Of a stretch of 64,000 bases of DNA, positions 9,359 through 18,071 are shown piece after piece. The stretch is from Pseudomonas sp. SJZ079 (GTDB lineage: Bacteria; Pseudomonadota; Gammaproteobacteria; Pseudomonadales; Pseudomonadaceae): contig NZ_VIUH01000003.1 in assembly GCF_007993865.1 (NCBI RefSeq), forward strand, positions 124,001 to 188,000. Direction: 5' to 3'. The notes beneath the pieces were generated by a model that worked only from the letters and a program-made list of their open reading frames with translations, did no database searches and was not told where the DNA came from. The stretch's first letter is position 1. Every line of letters begins with the position of its first letter. The position numbers were made by a program, and so were the translations under genes.

Positions 9359-10189
9359 ATGACAACAGGAAAACTGGATGGCCGAGTCGCCATCATCACC
9401 GGTTCGGGCGGCGGGCTGGGCGCTGAGTGCGCCCGCGTGCTGGCGTCTCATGGTGCGCAGATTGCGGTCGTCGATATCAATGGTGAAGCCGCACAGCAGG
9501 TCGCCGAGTCGATTGTGGCACAGGGTGGGCAGGCCATTGGCTTGACCACCGACGTATCCTCCGAAGAGTCGGTCGAGGCCATGGTGGCGGCGGTGGTCGA
9601 GCGTTTTGGTCGCATCGATATCCTGCACAACAATGCGGCTGTGCTGGACGTAGGGCAACGCCAGCGCGATCGCGATATCTGCAACCTGGACATGGCCGCC
9701 TGGGATCGGGCGATCGCCGTGAACCTGCGTGGGGCGGTGTTGTGCAGCAAATACAGCATTCCAGTGATGCTCAAGCAGGGTAAAGGCTCGGTGATCTTCG
9801 CCACTTCCGGACTTGGCGTGCAGGGCGATCTTTCCCTGACCGGCTATGCCACTTCGAAGGCGGCGCTGATCATGTTGCCGCGGCTGATCGCCGCCCAGTA
9901 CGGCAAGCAGGGCATCCGCGCCAATGCCGTACAGATCGGCTTGGCACCGGCGGAGAACGCCCATGATTCCATGCCCGCGCAATTGCTGGATATCCTGCGC
10001 GACAACCACATGACCCCGGAATTGGGGACGCCTCGCGAGATCGCCAACGTCGTGGCGTTCCTGGCGTGCGACGAGTCGTCGTTCGTGACCGGCACCACGC
10101 TGGTGGCGGACGGTGGCTTCAGCAGTCACACCCCTTCGTTGGTCGCGATGCGCGAATTCTTCCAGAAATCAGGCAAGGGTGGCATGTAG
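9359..10189 (+). CDS. SDR-family oxidoreductase
   Basis: A 276-residue classical SDR. The cofactor motif TGSGGGLG is at about residues 14-21, HNNAAV is the usual NNAG element, and the catalytic Tyr-Lys pair is in YATSK (about residue 162). The C-terminus carries VTGTTLVADGGFSSHT. An acidic VDIN after the second strand suggests NAD preference. It closes the run that starts with DUF1302, followed by a hairpin and a convergent TetR gene. Confidence 0.88.
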   Translation: MTTGKLDGRVAIITGSGGGLGAECARVLASHGAQIAVVDINGEAAQQVAESIVAQGGQAIGLTTDVSSEESVEAMVAAVVERFGRIDILHNNAAVLDVGQRQRDRDICNLDMAAWDRAIAVNLRGAVLCSKYSIPVMLKQGKGSVIFATSGLGVQGDLSLTGYATSKAALIMLPRLIAAQYGKQGIRANAVQIGLAPAENAHDSMPAQLLDILRDNHMTPELGTPREIANVVAFLACDESSFVTGTTLVADGGFSSHTPSLVAMREFFQKSGKGGM

Positions 10190-10216
10190 TTCGTTTGTGC
10201 TGGGTGTGGGCTGTGA

Positions 10217-10243
10217 GCCGGGTAAAGACGTTTTTTACCCGGC
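10217..10243. terminator. Hairpin between convergent SDR and TetR genes
   Basis: Arms GCCGGGTAAA (10217-10226) and TTTACCCGGC (10234-10243) are perfectly complementary with a 7-base loop. It sits between two convergent genes and could stop transcription from both sides, though there is no separate U-tract after the stem. Confidence 0.55.
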
Positions 10244-10255
10244 GACTTGAGGCGT

Positions 10256-10906
10256 TTACGCCGGATTGGGCACGAGGCTGATGCTCGACACAATGAAATC
10301 GACCGAGTACTGCCGCCACAGCTGCATACCCTGCTCAGAGCGCGTATCGACACCTACCAGCACCGACATGGAGTAGTGGTTGGTGAATCCGCCGGAGGTG
10401 AGCAGGGCGGCTGTTGCAAGAAACAGCCGTGGATCGGCCACGGCTTTGAACTCCCCGCATTGCGCGCCGCGCTTCAGAATGTTGTCGAATTTATCCGCGA
10501 GGGCAGGCGTCAGGTCGGCAAACATGTTGCGTGGCGTGTCATGGGCGTCATGATAGCGAATGCCTTCAAGGGCCAATGCGCCCAAAAACGGATCATCCCG
10601 GTATTGATCGAAGCAGTAGTTGAGTAATTCGCGCAGGGCAGCCGTCGGCGCTAAGTGTTCGACTTCAAGGGCGATGAGTTCGGCCATGATCCGCTGCGAG
10701 GACTCATCCAATACGGCACTGAACAGTCGCTCTTTCGAACCGTAATAATGATAAACGAGCTGTTTGGTAATTCCGGCTTCGCGGGCTATATCATCGATGC
10801 GTGCGCCGCTTAGGCCTTTTTTAGAAAACTCTTGGCGAGCGACTTCCAGCAAGCGGTTCAAGGTATTGCGTTTATTGGGTTCGGCTCGAACTGAGGAAGT
10901 ATTCAT
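10256..10906 (-). CDS. TetR/AcrR-family transcriptional regulator
   Basis: A 216-residue regulator using the ATG at 10904-10906. The N-terminal helix-turn-helix is clear: TLNRLLEVARQEFSKKG followed by IDDIAREAGITKQLVYHYYGSKERLF (about residues 15-60). The C-terminal ligand domain is diverged. It is divergent from the SDR at 11097; the shared 190-base gap holds ATACGC-type elements, including CCATACGC at 10926-10933 and its complement at 10986-10993, which may be its own operator. It could control the flanking genes or a wider set. Confidence 0.9.
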   Translation of the reverse strand: MNTSSVRAEPNKRNTLNRLLEVARQEFSKKGLSGARIDDIAREAGITKQLVYHYYGSKERLFSAVLDESSQRIMAELIALEVEHLAPTAALRELLNYCFDQYRDDPFLGALALEGIRYHDAHDTPRNMFADLTPALADKFDNILKRGAQCGEFKAVADPRLFLATAALLTSGGFTNHYSMSVLVGVDTRSEQGMQLWRQYSVDFIVSSISLVPNPA

Positions 10907-11096
10907 TTTATTGTTGTTCCGTGTGCCATACGCCGGCAGCGAGGTCGGCGCTTTATTGATACGCAGATTAACACGTCGACTCTTTGCGTATGGTTTTGCC
11001 ATGTCGCCGGATGAGCACAATACAGCAGCCGCCTTGGCTGCAATATCAAGTCGGCAAAGCGTCCCAAACAGCTAATAAACCAAGGGGAAGATTGCG

Positions 11097-11876
11097 ATGG
11101 AACTGCAAATTGCCGGCCGTAAGGCCATTGTCTGCGCGTCATCCCGTGGTCTGGGCAAAGCCTGTGCACTGGCCCTGGCGCAAGAAGGTTGCGAGGTGGT
11201 GATCAACGGCCGCGATGCCGGGCAATTGGCCCGGACCGCAGCCGAGATCATGGCCTTGAGCGGACGTCAGCCGCTCATGGTGGTTGCCGATGTCGGCTGC
11301 GAGGCCGGGCGTGCCGCTCTGTTGGCCGCCTGCCCGGAACCGGACATCCTGATCACTAACAATGGCGGGCCTGCTCCGGGGCGTATCGAGGAGTGGGACC
11401 ATGCCGCCTGGGTAGCGGCCGTGGAGGCCAACATGCTCTCGGCGATTCTGTTGATCCAGGCCGTGGTCAGCGGCATGCGCGCAAGGCGTTTCGGGCGGAT
11501 CGTCAATATCACCTCGGCCATGGTCAAGTCGCCGCGCCTGCCACTGGGTCTGTCCACCGCTGCACGGGCCGGGCTGACGGCCTTTTCCAAGGCGCTGGCC
11601 AACGAAGTCGTGCGTGACAACGTTACCCTGAATAACCTGCTGCCGGAGCGTATCGAAACCGATCGGTTGCAGTTTATGAGTGCGCAACTGGCCAAGCACA
11701 AGGGCTGCAGTCTGGAGGAGGCGCGTGCGGAAATGCTCCGGCCGATTCCGGCCCGGCGCTTCGGTACGGCCGAGGAGTTTGCCGCGGCCTGCGCGTTCTT
11801 CTGCTCGGCCCAAGCCGGCTATATCACCGGGCAGAACCTGCAGGTGGATGGCGGCAGCTATGCCGGGCTGATCTAG
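11097..11876 (+). CDS. Atypical SDR-family oxidoreductase (no canonical YxxxK)
   Basis: A 259-residue SDR-fold protein with an unusual cofactor loop (ASSRGLGKACALALAQEG) and the NNGGPAPG element instead of NNAG. Where YxxxK is expected it reads PLGLSTAARAGL, so the catalytic Tyr is absent and Lys is replaced by Arg. I know of an SDR branch with a comparable LSxxxR signature, so it is likely a functional divergent group rather than decay. The C-terminal ITGQNLQVDGGSY is typical. A good ribosome site (AGGGGAAG) precedes the start. Confidence 0.8.
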   Translation: MELQIAGRKAIVCASSRGLGKACALALAQEGCEVVINGRDAGQLARTAAEIMALSGRQPLMVVADVGCEAGRAALLAACPEPDILITNNGGPAPGRIEEWDHAAWVAAVEANMLSAILLIQAVVSGMRARRFGRIVNITSAMVKSPRLPLGLSTAARAGLTAFSKALANEVVRDNVTLNNLLPERIETDRLQFMSAQLAKHKGCSLEEARAEMLRPIPARRFGTAEEFAAACAFFCSAQAGYITGQNLQVDGGSYAGLI

Positions 11877-11903
11877 CTGCAGCCCAGGTTGCGCCGCTGT
11901 CGC

Positions 11904-12311
11904 TCATGCCTTACAACGGGCTTTCCAGTCGGGCGGGGCGGCTTCTGTCTCTGCGAAGTCCAACTCTACCTCGACCCCGTTGGGGTCGTTGCAGAACAGT
12001 TGCCAGGTGCGGGTTTCGCCCGGCGCGCGAATGATGCGAAAGGCGATGCCATGCTCATCCAGGCGTTCAAGGGTGGCTGCCAGGCCCGCAGCGCGAAAGG
12101 CCATGTGATCGAGAACCCCACGGCGCGGCTCGGGCATCCGTTCGACGGCAATCACATGCAGGACCGGGCGTGGTCCGACATACAGCCAGAAGCCCGCAAC
12201 CGGGAAGGGCGGACGCGGCCCTTCGCGTAAGCCGAGTATCTCGACATAGAAGTGACGAGTGTTTTGCAGCTGATCGGTGACGATGGTGAAGTGATCCATG
12301 CGCGTAATCAT
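11904..12311 (-). CDS. Small VOC/glyoxalase-family protein
   Basis: A 135-residue single-unit VOC protein. The start at ATG 12309-12311 is favoured by an AAGGAA site. It begins MDHFTIVTDQLQNTRHFYVEILGL, the standard VOC opening with a metal-ligand His near residue 7. A second His (HVIAV) and the C-terminal DPNGVEVELDFAE, with a metal-binding Glu, follow. Function within the pathway is unknown; isomerase, dioxygenase-like or lyase activity is possible. It converges with the SDR at 11097. Confidence 0.8.
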   Translation of the reverse strand: MITRMDHFTIVTDQLQNTRHFYVEILGLREGPRPPFPVAGFWLYVGPRPVLHVIAVERMPEPRRGVLDHMAFRAAGLAATLERLDEHGIAFRIIRAPGETRTWQLFCNDPNGVEVELDFAETEAAPPDWKARCKA

Positions 12312-12445
12312 GCTGTTTCCTTGAGTACCCCAATTCGGCATTTCGATAGTTTCGCCGGATCGACGGCGCAGATAGCCAGTGCACTTGCGTTGTCAGCCCC
12401 ATGCTACAAGTGGGTTTTCTCCCTACCAAGGTATCTGGCGGTTTT

Positions 12446-12466
12446 CGTTTGACTCAAGGTCAAACG
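12446..12466. promoter_or_regulatory. Inverted repeat CGTTTGAC-N5-GTCAAACG, putative operator
   Basis: Perfect 8-base arms (12446-12453 and 12459-12466) with a 5-base spacer. It lies 135 bases upstream of the VOC gene start and 104 bases upstream of the small ORF at 12570. It differs from the GAACA-N13-TGTTC sites, so a second regulator such as the TetR at 10256-10906 would be implied. Confidence 0.5.
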
Positions 12467-12569
12467 GATGCGCTGCTGCTCTGGCTGCTTATTCGTTAGG
12501 GTATTACTCGGCAATCACGGCGAACTGCGTTGCGATTTCTCGATAAGTCTAATAACGGAGATCGACCCA

Positions 12570-12647
12570 ATGAATCTTCAACCAACTGTCTCAAGTTATC
12601 TCGCGATCATCGCATCTATTGCGGCTGCCCTGGCCGAGGCTCAGTGA
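12570..12647 (+). CDS. Possible 25-aa hydrophobic small protein
   Basis: ATG 12570 is preceded by an AACGGAG site and encodes a 25-residue hydrophobic peptide ending LAIIASIAAALAEAQ. It could be a small membrane protein, or the signal-peptide remnant of a lost gene. The only support is the ribosome site and composition; no homologue is recognised. Confidence 0.25.
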   Translation: MNLQPTVSSYLAIIASIAAALAEAQ

Positions 12648-12992
12648 AATGCATGGTGGCCAGCAGACAGTGTCAACACCGCGTTGCAATAGTTCGGGCG
12701 TGCTGTGCTCGGTGTTAATGCCGTACGCGAATTACTGCACTGACTCTTTTCACGCTGAGCGGCCGTGGCCGGTCAGCGCATATAGCCAGTAGGGGACGGC
12801 TTGCCTGGTGACCTGACGCAGGCGACCCCTGCAATCGATTGAACACGACTGGTTCGTAGTCGCCGGATCGAGTGACGTGCGCTTTGTTCGAGTCGCCGTT
12901 AATCCGCGAATGGATGATCCGATAACGGACCAGACCATCGAAGTGCATCACAAGTTGGCTGGCGTCGTATCGACCGGCCATGGAGAGCAAAT

Positions 12993-14651
12993 ATGACGTT
13001 GAGTAATGCCGAGTTCGATGTCCTCATTGTCGGGGGCGGACACAATGGCCTGACAGCCGGGTGCTACCTGGCCGCTGAGGGCAACAAAGTGATGGTTCTG
13101 GAGGCGCTGGGCAAGGTCGGCGGCATGGCATCCTCCGGTTACCTGATCCCCGAGGCTCCCGAGCACCTGGTGCATCCTTGCGCATTGGACATGATGTCGA
13201 TGCGTGTGCATGCCCATGTGCCGCGCGAGCTGGAGCTGGATCGCCACGGTTTTCAGGCGGTCGAGTACTCGCCAGGTTATGTCTATCTGCACCCGGACGG
13301 CACCTCGGTGGTGTTTTGGCGTGACGCCAACAGAACCGCCGAGGAAATCCGCCGCTACAGCCCGCGCGATGCCGATGCCTACCTGGCGTTCGTCAAGGTG
13401 CTGGATGCCTTTGTCGACATGGCGCTGCCGATGATGCGGGCCGATCCGGCCAAGTTCAATCTGGGCACCAAACTCAAGGTTCTGGGAACCGTGTTGCGCA
13501 ATCGCAAGCTCAAGCCCGAATTGATGGCGTTGATGACCGGCTCGGCCTACCAGGCGGCGCTGGAGCGTTTCGAGCACCCGGTGACCATCTCCGCCATGTG
13601 CGCGCTGACCGGGCTGGCTGGGGTGATCACTGCGGATGGTAGCGGCATCTACTACGCCCTGGTGGCCTTCCTCCATCGCTTTGGCGTGGGCAGGGTGATC
13701 GGCGGCATGCAGAAGCTCAGCGATGCGCTGCGTTCGCGTTTCGAGGAGCTGGGCGGCGAGGTGATGACCTCGGCCTCGGTGAGCGAGATCGTCGCAGTGG
13801 ACGGCAAGGTACGCGGCGTGCGCCTGGCGGACGGCCAAGAGTTCCATGCCCGTGTGGTGGTCGCCAGCTGTCACCCCAAGGTGGCACTGGAGATGGTTAC
13901 GCCAGGTGCGATCGAGCAGCAACTGCTGACCCGAGTGGCGATGGCGCCGGCCAACGCCCATGGCGCCGGGCCGGTCAAGCTCGACCTGGCCCTGAACGGA
14001 CAGATCTCGGTGCCGCGTTTCGAGGCCATGCGCGGCGACGGTATCGACCTGCGCAAGGCCTGCCTGTTGATCGGCACCGCCGAGGCGGTGCTGGAGAACT
14101 TCGCCGCCAGTGCGCGCGGCGAGGTGCCACGCCTGCCGTACATCACCTTTGCTGCACCCAGCGCCGTCGACCCGTCGCAGGCGCCGAGCGGCCAGGATGT
14201 GCTGTACGTCTACCCGCCGGCCATGCCGGTCAATCCCGTCGAAGGCTGGGATGCGCTGCGCGAGCGGGTCGCCGCTCAGCTGATCAGCCAGGTCAGCGAT
14301 TACATAGAGGGCGTGCGTGAAGACACCATCATTGGCCACCGTCTCGAGGCCGCGCCGGATTTCACCGCGCGCTTGAATACGGTGAATGGCTGTGTCGTGC
14401 ACATCGATACGACCAGTCTGCGTTCCAGCAGCATGCGCCCGGCCCACGGTCTGGGCGGCGATACCCTGCCGGTCGAAGGCCTCTACTTAGGCAGTGCAGG
14501 TATCCATCCGGGTGGTGGCGTCAACGGCATGGCGGGGCGCCTGGCTGCCCAGCGGGTCAAGCGTTACCTGGGTAAGCATGCACGCGACCGTTCAGCGGCC
14601 CCGGCAGGATCCAGTCAGCAACCTGTTGGCCAGACCACGCCTGGGGCGTGA
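12993..14651 (+). CDS. Phytoene-desaturase-like (CrtI/PYROXD2-type) FAD oxidoreductase
   Basis: A 552-residue flavoprotein. The N-terminal dinucleotide motif VLIVGGGHNGLTAGCYLA (about residues 10-27) is followed by KVMVLEALGKVGG. The C-terminus has the second FAD segment GLYLGSAGIHPGGGVNGMAG. These ends and the length match CrtI-like amine-oxidase-fold dehydrogenases. It is next to a P450, so one inferred role is desaturation or aromatisation of the terpenoid skeleton; this is not demonstrable from sequence. A GGAGAG site precedes the ATG. Confidence 0.85.
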   Translation: MTLSNAEFDVLIVGGGHNGLTAGCYLAAEGNKVMVLEALGKVGGMASSGYLIPEAPEHLVHPCALDMMSMRVHAHVPRELELDRHGFQAVEYSPGYVYLHPDGTSVVFWRDANRTAEEIRRYSPRDADAYLAFVKVLDAFVDMALPMMRADPAKFNLGTKLKVLGTVLRNRKLKPELMALMTGSAYQAALERFEHPVTISAMCALTGLAGVITADGSGIYYALVAFLHRFGVGRVIGGMQKLSDALRSRFEELGGEVMTSASVSEIVAVDGKVRGVRLADGQEFHARVVVASCHPKVALEMVTPGAIEQQLLTRVAMAPANAHGAGPVKLDLALNGQISVPRFEAMRGDGIDLRKACLLIGTAEAVLENFAASARGEVPRLPYITFAAPSAVDPSQAPSGQDVLYVYPPAMPVNPVEGWDALRERVAAQLISQVSDYIEGVREDTIIGHRLEAAPDFTARLNTVNGCVVHIDTTSLRSSSMRPAHGLGGDTLPVEGLYLGSAGIHPGGGVNGMAGRLAAQRVKRYLGKHARDRSAAPAGSSQQPVGQTTPGA

Positions 14652-14754
14652 GTACGGCCGTCCAGTCATTGGTTCGTTGGGCCCCAGAGGGGGCCGGGCG
14701 GCCGGTCGTGCCGCTCGACACGGCAATGACAATGACCATTCAATAGAGTGAGAA

Positions 14755-16044
14755 ATGACCATGAGTACTACCCGTACCGAGACCACGATTGATCTCAAGA
14801 GTGCCTATGCCGCGGTGTCCAAAACCTACCTTGGCACGAGCCTGGACATTCATGCGGTGTGCCGGGAGCAGCGCCTGAAATCGCCGGTTTACCAAGGTGA
14901 TTTCATCACCCAGTTCGGTGTGCCGACCAATGCCGGCATCCAGCAGGGAACGCGGCCGACCTTCGCCCTGTTCAAGTACCAGGACGTGATGGCGGTGCTG
15001 CGCGACGGCAATACCTACACCAGTGGCTTTATCGCCGAGGGCCTGGGTGCCTTCTTCGACGGCCTGGTGATTCTGGCTATGGACGGCGAGCCGCACCGCA
15101 AGGTACGCGCCCTGCTGCAACCGGCGTTCATGCCAGAGAACGTGAATAAGTGGCGTGGGCAGATCGACGAGGTGATCCGCCAAGGCTTCCTGGAACCGCT
15201 GGTGCCGGAGAAGAAGGCCGACCTGATGCAGTTCGGCCTGGAGTTGCCGATCCGTATCATGTACGCGCTGATGGGCTTCCCCTCTGATGACCCGTCCAAG
15301 TACAAGCAGTACGCCGCCTGGGCGCTGGCGATGGTCGGCGGCAACCAGATCGATCCGGAGAAGATGGCCGAGGCCCGCCAGAACGCCGGCATCGCGGTAA
15401 AGGGGCTGTACGACGCCATCCAGGACGTCGTGGTACGCCGCCGCGCGGAAGGTAGCCAGGGCGACGATGTGGTCGGGCGTCTGTTGCGTGCCGAATATGA
15501 AGGACGGACGCTGGATGATCATGAGGTGATTACCTTCACCCGCTCGCTGCTGCCCGCCGCCGGTGAAACCACCACGCGCATGTTCAGTTCGGTGATGACC
15601 CTGCTGCTCACCACCCCGGGCCTGCTGGAGCGGGTCAGGGCCGATCGCTCGCTGATTGCCAAGCTGATGGATGAAACCGCGCGCTACGAACCGGTGGCCA
15701 CCTTCAAGGTGCGCGAGACCGCCAAGGATGTCGAATTCCACGGGGTGAAGATCCCCAAGGGCTCCTTCGTGCAGTGCATGGTGGTATCCGCCAACCGCGA
15801 CGAGGACGCCTTCGAGAACCCCGAGGTTTTCGACATCGACCGCAAGCTCAAGCCCGCCTTTGGCTTCGGTTTCGGCCCACACATGTGCATTGGCCAGTTT
15901 ATCGCCAAGGTCGAGATCAGCTGCTCGGTCAACGCCATCCTCGACCTGTTCCCCAACCTTCGCCTGGACCCGTCGCAACCGGCCCCGGTCATCGAGGGGG
16001 CGCAGTTGCGTGGTGCCGCATCGCTTCCGGTTATCTGGGACTGA
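14755..16044 (+). CDS. ditU: Cytochrome P450, CYP226-like, probable DitU
   Basis: A 429-residue soluble bacterial P450. The heme loop FGFGFGPHMCIGQF places the axial Cys at residue 378. The I-helix reads LLPAAGETTT, the canonical AGxxT, and the K-helix Glu-Arg pair is in DETARY. It closely resembles the P450 at 47070 throughout (shared FIAEGLG, YEPVATFKVR and SANRDEDAFEN blocks). In LB400 two CYP226 P450s, DitQ and DitU, serve dehydroabietic and abietic acid respectively; the 47-kb copy occupies the ditQ position, so this one is taken as DitU. The symbol is inferred. Confidence 0.85.
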   Translation: MTMSTTRTETTIDLKSAYAAVSKTYLGTSLDIHAVCREQRLKSPVYQGDFITQFGVPTNAGIQQGTRPTFALFKYQDVMAVLRDGNTYTSGFIAEGLGAFFDGLVILAMDGEPHRKVRALLQPAFMPENVNKWRGQIDEVIRQGFLEPLVPEKKADLMQFGLELPIRIMYALMGFPSDDPSKYKQYAAWALAMVGGNQIDPEKMAEARQNAGIAVKGLYDAIQDVVVRRRAEGSQGDDVVGRLLRAEYEGRTLDDHEVITFTRSLLPAAGETTTRMFSSVMTLLLTTPGLLERVRADRSLIAKLMDETARYEPVATFKVRETAKDVEFHGVKIPKGSFVQCMVVSANRDEDAFENPEVFDIDRKLKPAFGFGFGPHMCIGQFIAKVEISCSVNAILDLFPNLRLDPSQPAPVIEGAQLRGAASLPVIWD

Positions 16045-16104
16045 GCGTCGCTTCCCTCACCTGCCTTGCGTGACTTTCGACGATAACGACAAGAGACGAT
16101 TCCC

Positions 16105-17136
16105 ATGCGAACTTTCAAGACGATTCCCGAGCGCGGCGACTTTGGCTTTCAGCAACTGGTCGGCCCGCACCAGGTCAGCGGAGCCTCAATGGGTGGCAGC
16201 CGCGGCTTCTTCGGCCTGCAACTGAGTAAGTCCTCGCCGTTCGGCTCGGTACGTGACGAGGAGGGCAACATCTATTCGTTCGTGCGTTCGCTGTTGGCCC
16301 CGGGAGGCACGCCGAACCCGACCAAGTTCTTCTACCTGAACAACCATGTCGACGGCGTCAACCTGCGCATGGACCACGAGAAAATGGCCCGCCAGGCGCT
16401 GACCCCCATGCCGCTGCAGACCCTCGATGGCGACACGGTGCGCTGGACCAACCAGCCGGGGGAGGCCGGCAATGGCTGGGAGATCACCGCCAACAGCGAG
16501 CGTCTGACCTGGAAGGAGGACGGTCTGTTCCAACTGGAGGGCAGGCTGCTCGGCCCCGGTCTGCAGTGGTATCTGCCGGGGGTTGAGTGGGGCACGTTCT
16601 ACGTGTCGCAGCTGTGGGAACTCGCTGGCGTCTGCGAAGGCAAGCCGGTGAAGGGGGCGATGGCGCTCGACCAGTTCTACATGGCCGAGGGTGGTGCCAT
16701 CCACTTCAAGAAGGACCTGGTGGTCAACAACAACAAGCACGTCATCTGGTGGTCGTTCGTCACCGTGTACAAGGACGGCAGTTGGGATACCGGCTCCTTC
16801 ATGGTCGGCCATGACCACCTCGGCTATGCCATCTTCGCCAACGACAAGGGCGAAGTGCGCGTCACCACCGATATCGAAGGGCAGACCAAGCACAAGGACG
16901 GCAGCTACTTCCTGGAGTCGGCCAAAGTGGTGCTGGATGGCAAGGAAGAGTGGGAATTCCTGCCGGATGAAAAGGGCGAAATGATCGACTTCGTCGGCGG
17001 TTTCCCGATCACTGCGCAGCAGGAAGGACGTTGGCGCCGGGTCGGCGATACCCGCGAACCGTCGCACTGGCTGGGCTGGGGTGAGTCCGACCGGCGCAAC
17101 GGTTCGGCGCGTAACGTGCCGGGCCGGGATCTCTGA
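16105..17136 (+). CDS. Unrecognised 343-aa protein in P450 operon
   Basis: I cannot assign a family with confidence. The protein has no signal peptide or membrane segment. It is rich in Trp, Gly and beta-type alternation (WWSFVTVYKDGSWDTGSFMV; WEITANSERLTWKEDGLFQLEG), suggesting a beta-barrel such as a lipocalin- or AttH/CrtC-like hydratase fold. It sits 60 bases after the P450 and before an SDR, so it is probably enzymatic or ligand-binding in the same early steps. The CrtC-like idea is a guess worth testing by structure prediction. Confidence 0.7.
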   Translation: MRTFKTIPERGDFGFQQLVGPHQVSGASMGGSRGFFGLQLSKSSPFGSVRDEEGNIYSFVRSLLAPGGTPNPTKFFYLNNHVDGVNLRMDHEKMARQALTPMPLQTLDGDTVRWTNQPGEAGNGWEITANSERLTWKEDGLFQLEGRLLGPGLQWYLPGVEWGTFYVSQLWELAGVCEGKPVKGAMALDQFYMAEGGAIHFKKDLVVNNNKHVIWWSFVTVYKDGSWDTGSFMVGHDHLGYAIFANDKGEVRVTTDIEGQTKHKDGSYFLESAKVVLDGKEEWEFLPDEKGEMIDFVGGFPITAQQEGRWRRVGDTREPSHWLGWGESDRRNGSARNVPGRDL

Positions 17137-17231
17137 AGCGCAGCGAACCCGCTACGAAGTAACGACGATGTGCCTCCCGCTGGCCTGAGCGCCGCGGGGG
17201 CCTTTCTCACAAGAATAAGAGAGCACACGTG

Positions 17232-18020
17232 ATGAGATTCAAAGACAAGGTGGTGCTGATCACCGGTGCCGGGCGTGGCATGGGGCGTGCCATCGCCCTG
17301 GCCTATTCCCGTGAGGGCGCGCGGGTAGTGGTATCTGCCCGTACCGACAAACACGGCGAAGAAACCATCGCGCAGGTCGAGGCGCTTGGCGCACAGGCCT
17401 GTCTGGTGGGCGGCGATATCGCCGATCGTGCGGCGGTCCGATCCATGGTCAACGGTGCCATCGAAGCTTTTGGCGCACTGGATATCGTGGTGCATTGCGC
17501 CGCCGACACGGCTCATGGGCTGATCACCGAGATGGCGGATGAAACCTTCGATCACTTGGTGCGCAGCAACATCCAATCGCTGTTCTGGCTGGCCAAGGAC
17601 GCGGCACCGCACCTCTCCAAGGCGCAGGACAAGGGGCGGATCATTTTCATCTCCTCCGGCGAGGCTAATCGCAAGTACACACCGACATTGATTCCCTACG
17701 GCTCCAGCAAGGCGTTCATGAACGCCTTCGCCCGTGGTCTGGCGGTGGAGTTCGGTGCCTTGAATATTCTGGTTAATGTGATCGAACCGGGGCTGATTGG
17801 TACTGACCATATGCTCGAAACCCTGGGCGAGGAGCTGCCGCACCGGCTGGCCGAGCATTTCCCCGTGCCGCGTCTGGGGCAGTCGGCGGACATCGCCTCG
17901 GCTGCGCTGTTTCTGACTTCCAACGAGGCGTCCTACATCACCGGTACTTCGCTGCTGGTCGACGGCGGCGCCACCATGGTGACCCTGCCGAAGGTCGAAG
18001 AAATCCTCAAAGGGCATTGA
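17232..18020 (+). CDS. SDR-family oxidoreductase
   Basis: A 262-residue classical SDR. TGAGRGMG is at about residues 12-19, the NNAG element is replaced by HCAAD, and the catalytic pair is in YGSSK (about residue 157). The C-terminus is ITGTSLLVDGGATM. The start is either GTG 17229 or ATG 17232, since both are served by the same purine-rich site. It follows the P450 and the unknown protein, so oxidation of the P450 product alcohol to a ketone is an attractive role; this is inference. Confidence 0.87.
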   Translation: MRFKDKVVLITGAGRGMGRAIALAYSREGARVVVSARTDKHGEETIAQVEALGAQACLVGGDIADRAAVRSMVNGAIEAFGALDIVVHCAADTAHGLITEMADETFDHLVRSNIQSLFWLAKDAAPHLSKAQDKGRIIFISSGEANRKYTPTLIPYGSSKAFMNAFARGLAVEFGALNILVNVIEPGLIGTDHMLETLGEELPHRLAEHFPVPRLGQSADIASAALFLTSNEASYITGTSLLVDGGATMVTLPKVEEILKGH

Positions 18021-18071
18021 GCCCAGATCGCGCCGCCCGCTCGGCACGACGGGCGGCACCAGGAGTCCCGC

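Larger units (their letters stand above)
12312..12992. other. Long intergenic region with an operator-like repeat and possible gene remnants
   Basis: About 680 bases without a convincing full gene. It contains an 8-bp inverted repeat at 12446-12466, a 25-codon ORF at 12570-12647, and, from 12817 to 12996, an open frame on the plus strand that ends in a TGA overlapping the next gene's ATG (fragment containing HDWFVVAGSSDVRFVRV). That open frame has no good start before ATG 12910 and may be the tail of a decayed gene. I recognise no family in it. Confidence 0.5.

Noticed and set aside
12715-12990. A 91-codon minus-strand frame in the long intergenic gap
   Set aside because: It has no ribosome site or recognisable motif and competes with a better plus-strand remnant. 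Neither is convincing enough to call a gene.
12948-14447. A 499-codon minus-strand frame opposite the CrtI-like gene, and a similar 412-codon frame at 14740-15978 opposite the P450
   Set aside because: The opposite strands encode unmistakable FAD and heme motifs; the antisense frames are His/Gln/Arg-rich shadows.
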